DNA of 41,469 nt, taken from positions 1 through 41,469 of the forward strand of contig CACZLA010000016.1 of the NCBI GenBank assembly GCA_902781895.1, given 5' to 3'. The position numbers were made by a program, and so were the translations under genes. Within the stretch, counting starts at the first letter, position 1. Each line of letters opens with the position of its first letter. Positions 8,092 to 15,325 of the stretch are shown here, one piece after another. The DNA is from an uncultured Lachnospiraceae bacterium. GTDB lineage: Bacteria > Bacillota > Clostridia > Lachnospirales > Lachnospiraceae. The notes beneath the pieces are model-generated. The model saw only the letters and a program-made list of their open reading frames with translations. It was not told where the DNA came from and searched no databases.

Positions 8092-9879
8092 GTGGCATAC
8101 GATGGAGTAGTGATAAGTAACGTAATAAATGATATAAAGAAGGCTTCTGAAGGTGGACGTGTTCTGAAGATTCAGCAGCCTTCTTCTGATGTTATTACAA
8201 TTACTATAAAGGGATATAATGGACAGACGAAGCTTTATATATCATGTAATGCTTCACTTCCGATAGTATATATCGCAGACAGTCTTCCACCTGCACCGAT
8301 GCAGGCCCCGGCCTTCTGTATGTTACTTAGAAAGCATCTTGGAAATGGAAGACTTATAAAAGTTGATCAACCAGGCTTTGACAGAGTTTTTGATTTTGTT
8401 TTCGAACATCTGGATGAAATGGGTGATATAGGAGTGAAGCATCTGATCGTTGAGATAATGGGAAGGCAGAGTAACATCATTTTGCTAGATGGAGATATGA
8501 ATATTATCGATTCTATGAAAAGAGTTATGCCCGATCTCAGTGATGCTATATCGAAAGATAGTGATAAGGAAATAAGGATTTTGTATCCTGGACAGAGGTA
8601 TAAAGCTCCTGAAGATCAGGGGAAGATAGATATGGTAAGTGATTTCAGCAGGGGTGTTCTGTCAGATGTTCTTGCTGGAAAGAATGTAAATGTTTCAAAA
8701 GCAATCTTTACTTCGTTTACCGGCTTTTCAAAAGGGCTTGCAGAGGAAATAGTTTATCGTTCAAAAATAGATGCAAGGCAGTCCTTTAATGAGCTTACTG
8801 AAAAGGAAAAAGAAAGTCTTCTTGAATGTATTGAGGATATGGTTATCTGTATTAAAGAAGGAAGATTCACTCCGTGTATAGCATATATAGATGGTGTGGC
8901 AAAAGACTACCACTCATTTAGGCTGACTAGGTTTAATGAGTTAAACTGTCCTGAGAATGCAACGATAAGTACGATTCTGCATGAATTCTATAAGCATAAG
9001 GAAAAGAACATATCATTAAAATCATCTTCATCGGATATAAAGAAGCTTCTCACTACACTTATTGAAAGAGCAACTAAGAAATATGATCTTCAGCTTTCAC
9101 AAATGAAGGATACTGAGGATAGAGATAAGTATAAGGTTTACGGTGAACTTATCAATACCTATGGTTACAACCTTAAGGTAGGGGAAAGTAAACTGACATG
9201 TATAAACTATTATGATAATCAGGAGATTACCATTCCTTTGGATCCGAATCTAAGTGCACAGGAAAATTCGCAGAAATACTTTGCAAAGTATAATAAAAAG
9301 AAAAGAACATATGTTGCACTAACTGAGTTTCTGGCTAGGACCAAAGAGGAATTGGATTATCTGCTTTCAGCAAAGCATAATCTCGATATGGCAACAAGCG
9401 ACGAAGATATTGCACAGCTGAGACAGGAACTGATAAAGGCCGATATCATCAAAAAGAAGAAATCGTCTAAAGGAGAGAGAAAGATTAAGGCTAGTGAGCC
9501 GCTTCATTTTATCTCTTCGGATGGTTACGATATCTATGTTGGAAAGAACAACATTCAGAACGATGAACTTACATTTGGATTTGCGGAAGGAAAGGATATA
9601 TGGTTCCATGCAAAGCAGATGCCAGGCTCACATGTTATCGTAAAGCTGAAGGCAAATGATAAGGGACTGATGGATATTCCTGACAGAGTTTTTGAGGAGG
9701 CTGCGTCACTTGCTGCATTCTACTCCAGCGGCAAGGAAGCCCCGAAGGTTGAGATAGACTACACAGAGAGAAAGAATCTGAAGAAGCCACCACAGGCAAA
9801 GCCGGGGTATGTCATATATCATACCAACTATTCGATGATGGCAGAGCCAAAGGTGGATGGTATAAAACTAGTTCAGTAA
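8092..9879 (+). CDS. rqcH: RqcH / NFACT ribosome quality control protein
   Basis: Bacterial NEMF/Rqc2 homologue (formerly FbpA-like fibronectin-binding protein). RqcH binds split 50S subunits holding stalled nascent chains and recruits tRNA-Ala to add C-terminal alanine tails for degradation. The order is NFACT-N (1-~200, MAYDGVVISNVINDIK), helix-hairpin-helix, coiled coil (about 300-460) and NFACT-R (EGKDIWFHAKQMPGSHVIVK region, about 480-595). The functionally important D97-R98 pair is present in GFDRVF at the same positions as in Bacillus subtilis. The start is GTG at 8092, supported by AGAGGA with a 7-base spacing. The length of 595 is normal. A terminator follows, so it is probably a single-gene unit. 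Confidence 0.94.
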   Translation: MAYDGVVISNVINDIKKASEGGRVLKIQQPSSDVITITIKGYNGQTKLYISCNASLPIVYIADSLPPAPMQAPAFCMLLRKHLGNGRLIKVDQPGFDRVFDFVFEHLDEMGDIGVKHLIVEIMGRQSNIILLDGDMNIIDSMKRVMPDLSDAISKDSDKEIRILYPGQRYKAPEDQGKIDMVSDFSRGVLSDVLAGKNVNVSKAIFTSFTGFSKGLAEEIVYRSKIDARQSFNELTEKEKESLLECIEDMVICIKEGRFTPCIAYIDGVAKDYHSFRLTRFNELNCPENATISTILHEFYKHKEKNISLKSSSSDIKKLLTTLIERATKKYDLQLSQMKDTEDRDKYKVYGELINTYGYNLKVGESKLTCINYYDNQEITIPLDPNLSAQENSQKYFAKYNKKKRTYVALTEFLARTKEELDYLLSAKHNLDMATSDEDIAQLRQELIKADIIKKKKSSKGERKIKASEPLHFISSDGYDIYVGKNNIQNDELTFGFAEGKDIWFHAKQMPGSHVIVKLKANDKGLMDIPDRVFEEAASLAAFYSSGKEAPKVEIDYTERKNLKKPPQAKPGYVIYHTNYSMMAEPKVDGIKLVQ

Positions 9880-9893
9880 AATGACTTTTATAG

Positions 9894-9933
9894 AACAGGT
9901 AGCAGTGATAGAAAATCAAGGCTGCCTGTTTTT
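9894..9933 (+). terminator. Intrinsic terminator of rqcH
   Basis: AACAGGTAGC (9894-9903) pairs with GCTGCCTGTT (9921-9930), ten pairs with one G-U, followed by TTTTT (9929-9933). It begins 15 bases after the rqcH stop and separates rqcH from the recombinase. Confidence 0.8.
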
Positions 9934-9958
9934 GATTAGTGTTGAGAGGAGGGATAGT

Positions 9959-10606
9959 GTGAATATATATGGATATTGCAGAGTGAGTTCCAGGAATCAG
10001 AATGAAGATAGGCAGATAAAAACTATGCATGAACTCGGTATAAGGGATGAGGATATATTTATTGATAAACAATCTGGAAAAGATTTTGATCGCCCTAAAT
10101 ATAAAAAACTAATGAGAAGAATAAAGAGAGATGATTTGATATATGTTAAGAGTATTGACCGTCTGGGAAGAAACTATGAGGATATAATTGACCAGTGGAA
10201 GTATATAACAAAATATAAGAAAGCTGATATAGTGGTTATAGATATGCCACTATTGGATACGAGGAGAGGGAAAAATCTTATGGGGACGTTTCTCTCAGAT
10301 ATAGTATTGGCTCTTTTAAGCTATGTTGCAGAAAATGAACGAGCCAATATAAGACAAAGACAGGCTGAAGGTATAGCAATAGCAAAAGCAAGAGGGGTAA
10401 GGTTTGGTCCGCCACCAATGCCTCTGCCGGATTGTTTTAGTGATGTTTATGAACAGTGGAGAAATAAAAGACTGAGTGTGTCAGAGGCGGCAAAAAAGTG
10501 CGGAATGGCAAGATCGACCTTTTATAAAAAGGCAAATGGTACATTTTATGTATTTAAACTAGATTTTGATGATTATAAAACGCAAGGTTTTTCTGGAGTA
10601 GAATAA
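9959..10606 (+). CDS. Small serine recombinase (resolvase/invertase family)
   Basis: A 215-residue serine recombinase that cuts and rejoins DNA through a phosphoserine link. The catalytic domain opens with YGYCRVSSRNQNEDRQI (nucleophile probably S10, with R8). SIDRLGRNYEDI carries the conserved arginines, and the long dimer helix is LLSYVAENERANIRQRQAEG. The C-terminal helix-turn-helix is LSVSEAAKKCGMARSTFYKKA. The length fits Tn3-type resolvases and DNA invertases rather than large integrases. I chose the GTG at 9959 because GAGGAGGGA lies just upstream and it places S10 at the family position; an earlier in-frame start would add 26 residues overlapping the terminator. No transposase, plasmid or phage gene is adjacent, so its target is unknown. 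The palindrome at 10634-10669 is a possible site. Confidence 0.88.
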   Translation: MNIYGYCRVSSRNQNEDRQIKTMHELGIRDEDIFIDKQSGKDFDRPKYKKLMRRIKRDDLIYVKSIDRLGRNYEDIIDQWKYITKYKKADIVVIDMPLLDTRRGKNLMGTFLSDIVLALLSYVAENERANIRQRQAEGIAIAKARGVRFGPPPMPLPDCFSDVYEQWRNKRLSVSEAAKKCGMARSTFYKKANGTFYVFKLDFDDYKTQGFSGVE

Positions 10607-10633
10607 TACTATCGTTATATAAATAGATGGTTT

Positions 10634-10669
10634 TCGGCAGAATCGACAATGCTATGTTGATTTTGCCGA
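10634..10669 (+). terminator. Strong hairpin after the recombinase: terminator or recombination site
   Basis: TCGGCAGAATCGACA (10634-10648) pairs along its whole 15-base length, with two G-U pairs, to TGTTGATTTTGCCGA (10655-10669) across a 6-base loop. A weak T-rich stretch (TTATTTATTAT) follows. This fits an intrinsic terminator. An imperfect palindrome of about 36 bp next to a serine recombinase could equally be its crossover site. Confidence 0.6.
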
Positions 10670-10716
10670 TTATTTATTATATACTTAATCCATAATAGTT
10701 ATAGGAGAAAACCTAA

Positions 10717-11964
10717 ATGTACTATCATAGACAATTAGAGAAAAAAATATTAGATATTGCTGAAGAATATGCGTGTATTACATTATATGGTGCCAGACAG
10801 ACCGGCAAATCCACTATGGTAAGAAATATATTTCAGGATTATGAATATGTATCTTTAGATGATAGCAAAGAAAGAATGCTTGCAACAAATGATCCTGAGC
10901 TTTTTTTGGATGCACATGAAATTCCTCTGATTATAGATGAGATTCAAAAGGTTCCCGGCTTAATGGAAGCCATCAAGATAAGGATAGATGAGTCTAAAAT
11001 TAAGAGAACAAACAATGAAGGTGGCAAGCCGCTTATGTATATCCTAACAGGTTCGAACACACATGAGATCAGAGAAAATGCATCAGAAACTTTGGCGGGA
11101 AGAACAGCGATAATAGAAGTGAATTCTTTATCTGAATGTGAAAAGATGAAGATAGAAGGGCATGACTTTGTTCCTGATATAGACATACTAAAGAATAGAC
11201 AAAATAAACTTAAACCAAAAAACAGGTATGAGGTATTTAAAGAGATTTTCCTCGGAGGTATGCCTGAATACTGGATATCGAAACTGGATAGAGATACATT
11301 TTTTGAAAGCTATATATCTACATATCTTGAAAAAGATGTCAGTCGGATGATCAATGTCGGGAAACTGGATGATTTCAGAAGGTTTATGATGATAATTGCA
11401 CTACGGACGTCACAGCAACTGGATTATACTGAGATAGGTGATGCGGTTGGGATAGATGCACGTACAGTTAAAAGCTGGATATCAATACTTGAGGCATCAG
11501 GTATAATTATGATTCTGCATCCATATTCGAATAATATGGCCAAGAGAATAATAAAGAAGCCTAAATTGTATTTTATGGATACCGGTCTTTGTGCCTTCTT
11601 ATGTGGATGGTCTGACTACAGTATATTGGAAGCATCTCCTATGGCTGGTGCTTTTTTTGAAACCTATGTTGTTAGTGAGATAGTAAAAAGTATTCGTAAC
11701 AGTGGGAAGAGAATTGAGTATTTGTTATACTATTATCGGGATAGAGATCAAAAAGAAGTTGACCTTATATATATCAAAGATCAGAAGTTATATCCTATTG
11801 AGATTAAAAAAGGAATTGGAAAGGATAAGGCGGATAAAAACTTTAAAATATTGGAACAATATAAGATGCCGATTGCTACGGGGCTTATTATTGATACGTC
11901 AGATAAATTATATCCGCTAAACAGAGATGCGTATTATTGTCCGGTTGGTATGATTGGGTTATGA
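10717..11964 (+). CDS. AAA+ ATPase of the AAA_14/DUF4143 type
   Basis: A 415-residue ATPase with an N-terminal AAA domain and a C-terminal DUF4143 region. Walker A is GARQTGKST (25-33, K31) and Walker B is LIIDEIQ (71-77), followed by TGSNTHEI and the ETLAGRT sensor region. A winged-helix-like segment (LDYTEIGDAVGIDARTVKSW) precedes a PD-(D/E)XK-like core: D349 in KEVDLIYIKD and E362-I-K364 in YPIEIKKG. Such proteins are widespread and often multicopy in anaerobes; roles in defence or toxin-like systems have been suggested, but no firm function is established. The gene is AT-rich relative to its neighbours and sits just after the recombinase. An AGGAG at about 10701-10706 is somewhat distant from the ATG. 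Confidence 0.87.
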   Translation: MYYHRQLEKKILDIAEEYACITLYGARQTGKSTMVRNIFQDYEYVSLDDSKERMLATNDPELFLDAHEIPLIIDEIQKVPGLMEAIKIRIDESKIKRTNNEGGKPLMYILTGSNTHEIRENASETLAGRTAIIEVNSLSECEKMKIEGHDFVPDIDILKNRQNKLKPKNRYEVFKEIFLGGMPEYWISKLDRDTFFESYISTYLEKDVSRMINVGKLDDFRRFMMIIALRTSQQLDYTEIGDAVGIDARTVKSWISILEASGIIMILHPYSNNMAKRIIKKPKLYFMDTGLCAFLCGWSDYSILEASPMAGAFFETYVVSEIVKSIRNSGKRIEYLLYYYRDRDQKEVDLIYIKDQKLYPIEIKKGIGKDKADKNFKILEQYKMPIATGLIIDTSDKLYPLNRDAYYCPVGMIGL

Positions 11965-11989
11965 TTAAATCTATTTATGGGGGCTATAT

Positions 11990-13330
11990 ATGTTAATAGA
12001 TTATTCGCGGGAATACAAGTCTAAACTGAGAACGGCTGACGAAGCTGTAAAGGTTGTAAAAAGTGGTGACTGGGTTGATTATACCAGTTCTCTTGGAATG
12101 CCGGTACTTCTTGATAAGGCCCTGGCGAAAAGAAGGGATGAGCTGGAGGACGTAAAGATAAGGGGCAATCTGATACCGGGACCGATTGAGGTGGCAGAGT
12201 GTGATCCGTCGAGAGAACATTTTATATATCATAGCTGGCATTTTTCTTCGTATGAGAGAAAGCTGTGTGACAGGGAACTTTGTTATTACATCCCAATGGT
12301 GTTCCAGTACAATGCTGCATACTATGAATTCTTTATAGATGTAAATGTGGTTATGGTCAGTGTTGCACCTATGGACAAGCATGGGTACTTTAACTTCTCC
12401 GTTAATACCGGTGTTGCAGGGCCTATATGTGAGAAGGCAGACATCGTTATAGTTGAAGTAAATGAAAATATGCCGACTATCCACGGTGGATCAAATGAGT
12501 CAATCCATATCTCGGATGTGGACTATATAGTTGAGGGAGAGCATCAGCCCTTCAAAAACTTTCTTCCGATACAGCCCAGGGATATTGACTGGAAGATAGC
12601 GAATCACATAATCCCTTATATAGTTGATGGGGCAACACTGCAGCTGGGAATCGGTGCTATACCAAATGCAGTTGGAGCACTTATTTCTGAAAGTGATGTA
12701 AAGGATCTGGGGATGCATACAGAGCTTTGCACGGATGCTTATCTGGAGCTTTATCGCTCCGGTAAACTTACTAATAAACGAAAGAGTATAGACAGAGGAA
12801 AGGGTGTCTTCGGATGTGCTGTGGGTTCCACTGATCTTTACGAATGGCTGGATGATAATCCTGGGGTTGCTGCATTTCCGCTGGAGTACGTAAATCGTCC
12901 CTTTGTTATAGCACAGCTTGATAACATGGTATCTATAAATGGGTGCGTTGCTGTTGATCTTTACGGTCAGGTTGCGTCCGAAAGCTTTGAGGGAAGACAT
13001 ATAAGCGGAACCGGTGGACAGCTGGACTTTCTTACCGGTGCTTCGGCGTCCAGGGGCGGGAAAGCATTTATCTGTATGACTTCAACCTATAAGGATAAGG
13101 ATGGAAACGTCAGGTCATGCATAACGCCTCAGTTTAACGGAGATATAATCACTTCTCCCAGAAGTCAGGTTTATTTTATAGTAACTGAATTCGGAGTTGT
13201 TAATCTTGAAGGAAAATCCACCTGGGAGAGATCTGAGGATCTTATATCTATCGCACATCCGGACTTCAGGGATATGCTGATAAAAGAAGCCGAAGAACGA
13301 AAGATATGGAGACGGTCAAATAAAAGATGA
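11990..13330 (+). CDS. but: Butyryl-CoA:acetate CoA-transferase-type enzyme (acetyl-CoA hydrolase/transferase family)
   Basis: A 446-residue family I CoA-transferase. The N-terminus (EYKSKLRTADEAVK, SGDWVDY) and C-terminus (SIAHPDFRDMLIKEAEE...IWRRSN) closely resemble the butyryl-CoA:acetate CoA-transferases of Roseburia-like butyrate producers, as I recall them. The probable catalytic glutamate is E245 in MHTELCTDA, and the CoA loops LQLGIGAIPNAVGAL and GTGGQLDFLTGA are present. It would move CoA from butyryl-CoA to acetate in the last step of butyrate formation. 4-hydroxybutyrate or another short-chain acid is an alternative substrate; close paralogues exist, so the symbol is tentative. GGGGG at 11979-11983 is the ribosome binding site. 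It lies 25 bases after the ATPase gene and is probably not functionally related to it. Confidence 0.85.
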   Translation: MLIDYSREYKSKLRTADEAVKVVKSGDWVDYTSSLGMPVLLDKALAKRRDELEDVKIRGNLIPGPIEVAECDPSREHFIYHSWHFSSYERKLCDRELCYYIPMVFQYNAAYYEFFIDVNVVMVSVAPMDKHGYFNFSVNTGVAGPICEKADIVIVEVNENMPTIHGGSNESIHISDVDYIVEGEHQPFKNFLPIQPRDIDWKIANHIIPYIVDGATLQLGIGAIPNAVGALISESDVKDLGMHTELCTDAYLELYRSGKLTNKRKSIDRGKGVFGCAVGSTDLYEWLDDNPGVAAFPLEYVNRPFVIAQLDNMVSINGCVAVDLYGQVASESFEGRHISGTGGQLDFLTGASASRGGKAFICMTSTYKDKDGNVRSCITPQFNGDIITSPRSQVYFIVTEFGVVNLEGKSTWERSEDLISIAHPDFRDMLIKEAEERKIWRRSNKR

Positions 13331-13365
13331 TGCGGACCGGGAATAAAAGATGGTCTGCCAAATAC

Positions 13366-13394
13366 TTGAAAAATAATCAATAGTATTTTATAAT
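13366..13394 (+). promoter_or_regulatory. Near-consensus sigma-A promoter ahead of yicC
   Basis: TTGAAA (13366-13371), a 17-base spacer and a perfect TATAAT (13389-13394) stand in the 164-base gap between the CoA-transferase gene and yicC. This gives a leader of about 95 bases. A second TATAAT at 13463-13468 lacks a good -35. The promoter probably drives yicC-gmk-rpoZ and possibly the genes beyond. Confidence 0.75.
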
Positions 13395-13494
13395 AGCTAT
13401 GTATGCGTTTTAGACATGATTACTATGTTTGGTAATGTTTCTGAGTGAAAATTAATACATTTTATAATAATAAAACGGCGAACAGGTATAAGAT

Positions 13495-14385
13495 ATGGTA
13501 TATAGTATGACAGGCTTCGGAAGAAGTGAGTATTCCGACGAAGACAGAAAGATCATCATTGAGATGAAGTCAGTAAATCACAGATATTGTGATATAAATA
13601 TAAAGCTTCCGAGAACCATCAGCAGATTTGAACCTGAGCTTCGGAAGACAGCAAAGAAGTATGTGGAGCGTGGTAAGGTTGATATCTTCGTGACATATAC
13701 AAATCTTAAATCATCTGGTTATCTTGTTAAGTATGATAAGGAGATAGCTCAGCAGTATATGAATCATCTTAAATCCATCGAGGAGGATTTCGGACTGGAG
13801 GAGGAATATAAGCCGACAGTCATTGCCAGATTCCCCGATGTATTCACAGTTGAAGAGAATTATTATGTGGAAGATGAAGAATATACCATCATAGAAAAAG
13901 TACTGGACGCAGCCGGAAAGCAGTTTATGGAGTCTCGGGCAAAGGAAGGCGAGAATCTCAGACGTGATCTTGTCGGAAAGCTTGATGAGCTTGAGGCGCT
14001 TACCTGCAGGATAGATGAGCTTGCACCGAAGATTATCGAAGAGTACAGAGCAAAGCTTACGGAAAAGGTGGAAAAGCTTCTTTCTACAACAAATATAGAT
14101 GAGAGCAGGATTGTTCAGGAAGTAACTATTTACTCGGATAAGGTTTCTGTTGATGAGGAGCTGGTAAGACTTCACAGTCATATAGCGGCATTCAGGGATA
14201 TGCTTTCTGCAGATACTGAAAACTCGGAAACCATTGGACGAAGACTCGACTTCATTGTTCAGGAGATGAACAGGGAAGCGAATACAACTCTTTCCAAATC
14301 CGATACACTGGCAGTTACTGACATTGGTATAGATATGAAGACCTGTATCGAGAAGGTTCGCGAGCAGGTTCAGAATATAGAATAG
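13495..14385 (+). CDS. yicC: YicC-family endoribonuclease
   Basis: A 296-residue YicC protein. The hallmark N-terminus YSMTGFGRSEY is followed by EMKSVNHRYCDI, with the typical C-terminal DUF1732 region DFIVQEMNREANTTLSKS. YicC of E. coli is a Mn-dependent endoribonuclease that affects small-RNA stability, and family members support stationary-phase survival. Gmk follows 10 bases later. In many Firmicutes remA (DUF370) separates yicC from gmk; it is missing here. The ATG at 13495 places MTGFG at residue 5, as expected; the ribosome binding site (AACAGG) is weak. Confidence 0.94.
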   Translation: MVYSMTGFGRSEYSDEDRKIIIEMKSVNHRYCDINIKLPRTISRFEPELRKTAKKYVERGKVDIFVTYTNLKSSGYLVKYDKEIAQQYMNHLKSIEEDFGLEEEYKPTVIARFPDVFTVEENYYVEDEEYTIIEKVLDAAGKQFMESRAKEGENLRRDLVGKLDELEALTCRIDELAPKIIEEYRAKLTEKVEKLLSTTNIDESRIVQEVTIYSDKVSVDEELVRLHSHIAAFRDMLSADTENSETIGRRLDFIVQEMNREANTTLSKSDTLAVTDIGIDMKTCIEKVREQVQNIE

Positions 14386-14394
14386 GGGAATTGT

Positions 14395-15012
14395 ATGTCA
14401 AAAGGAAGGCTTATAGTTATTTCAGGATTTTCCGGATCCGGTAAAGGAACGGTTGTCAGCGAGCTTGTAAAAAAGTATGATTACAGTCTTTCCATTTCAG
14501 CTACTACCAGAGCTCCCAGAGAAGGAGAGGTAGACGGAAGGGAATACTATTTTAAAACAGATGAAGAGTTTAAGTCTCTTATTGATTATAACGGACTTAT
14601 AGAGTGGGCACAGTATGTGGATAACTATTACGGAACACCTCGTAAGTTTGTTGAGGATGAGATAAAAGCAGGAAAAAATGTTATCCTTGAGATAGAGGTT
14701 CAGGGGGCTATGAGCATCAAGGCACAGTACCCGGATGCACTGCTTATATTTATTTCCACAAAGGATGTTGAAACACTTCACGGCCGTCTTGTAAACAGAG
14801 GCTCCGAGACAGAGGATGTAATAAAGAAGAGAATGAAGAGAGCGGCTGAAGAGTCTCAGTCAATGGACAACTATGAGTATGTGGTTATCAATGATGAGCT
14901 TGAAGAATGTGTCGACACCATTCATTACATTGTGGTAAGTGAATCCTGTAAAAAGGAAAATAAGGGAGAATTAATCTCAAATATTAAAAATCAGCTCAGT
15001 AAATGGGCTTAA
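14395..15012 (+). CDS. gmk: Guanylate kinase
   Basis: Phosphorylates GMP to GDP with ATP in the cytosol. The P-loop is ISGFSGSGKGT (residues 8-18). The GMP-binding segment is SATTRAPREGEVDGREYYF, and NVILEIEVQGAM contains the usual conserved acidic and Gln residues. The length of 205 is standard. AGGGGAATTGT precedes the ATG closely. It is followed by the rpoZ ribosome binding site AAAGGAGG, which overlaps the gmk stop, suggesting coupled translation. Confidence 0.97.
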   Translation: MSKGRLIVISGFSGSGKGTVVSELVKKYDYSLSISATTRAPREGEVDGREYYFKTDEEFKSLIDYNGLIEWAQYVDNYYGTPRKFVEDEIKAGKNVILEIEVQGAMSIKAQYPDALLIFISTKDVETLHGRLVNRGSETEDVIKKRMKRAAEESQSMDNYEYVVINDELEECVDTIHYIVVSESCKKENKGELISNIKNQLSKWA

Positions 15013-15026
15013 AGGAGGATTATATT

Positions 15027-15263
15027 ATGATACACCCATCATACAGTGATCTTATGGAGGTTGCCAATGAAGGCGTTGAACCGGGAGAACAGCCGGTTGT
15101 TCAGAGTCGTTACTCCATAGTACTTGCGACTGCAAAGAGAGCAAGACAGCTTATAAGCGGAAGTGAGCCGCTTGTTGCTGATACCGAGGGCAAGAAGCCT
15201 TTATCGGTAGCTGTTGAAGAATTATATGAAGGTAAAATCAAGATAGTTGGCGACGACGAGTAA
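15027..15263 (+). CDS. rpoZ: RNA polymerase omega subunit
   Basis: A 78-residue omega subunit that aids assembly and stability of RNA polymerase beta-prime. HPSYSDLMEVANEGVEPGEQ and SRYSIVLATAKRARQLISG are characteristic of clostridial RpoZ, ending with KPLSVAVEELYEGKIKI. I chose the ATG at 15027 because a perfect AAAGGAGG lies 9 bases upstream; an earlier in-frame start at 15003 lies inside gmk and has no site. An intrinsic terminator follows directly. Confidence 0.95.
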   Translation: MIHPSYSDLMEVANEGVEPGEQPVVQSRYSIVLATAKRARQLISGSEPLVADTEGKKPLSVAVEELYEGKIKIVGDDE

Positions 15264-15270
15264 GGGATAT

Positions 15271-15302
15271 GTGTCACGGCTTTTTTCCGTGACACTTTCT
15301 TT
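15271..15302 (+). terminator. Intrinsic terminator between rpoZ and murE
   Basis: GTGTCACGG (15271-15279) pairs perfectly with CCGTGACAC (15287-15295) across a 7-base loop, followed by TTTCTTT. The murE ribosome binding site begins only about 12 bases later and no promoter is evident between, so this may be a partial terminator that tunes downstream expression. Confidence 0.8.
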
Positions 15303-15325
15303 GTATAGTCAGAAGGGAGAAAGGT

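Noticed and set aside
13332-13358. Inverted repeat GCGGACC/GGTCTGC just after the CoA-transferase gene
   Set aside because: Only seven pairs with one G-U and no following T-run, so I do not call it a terminator.
13463-13468. A second TATAAT before yicC
   Set aside because: No acceptable -35 hexamer at 16-18 bases; the pair at 13366-13394 is much better.
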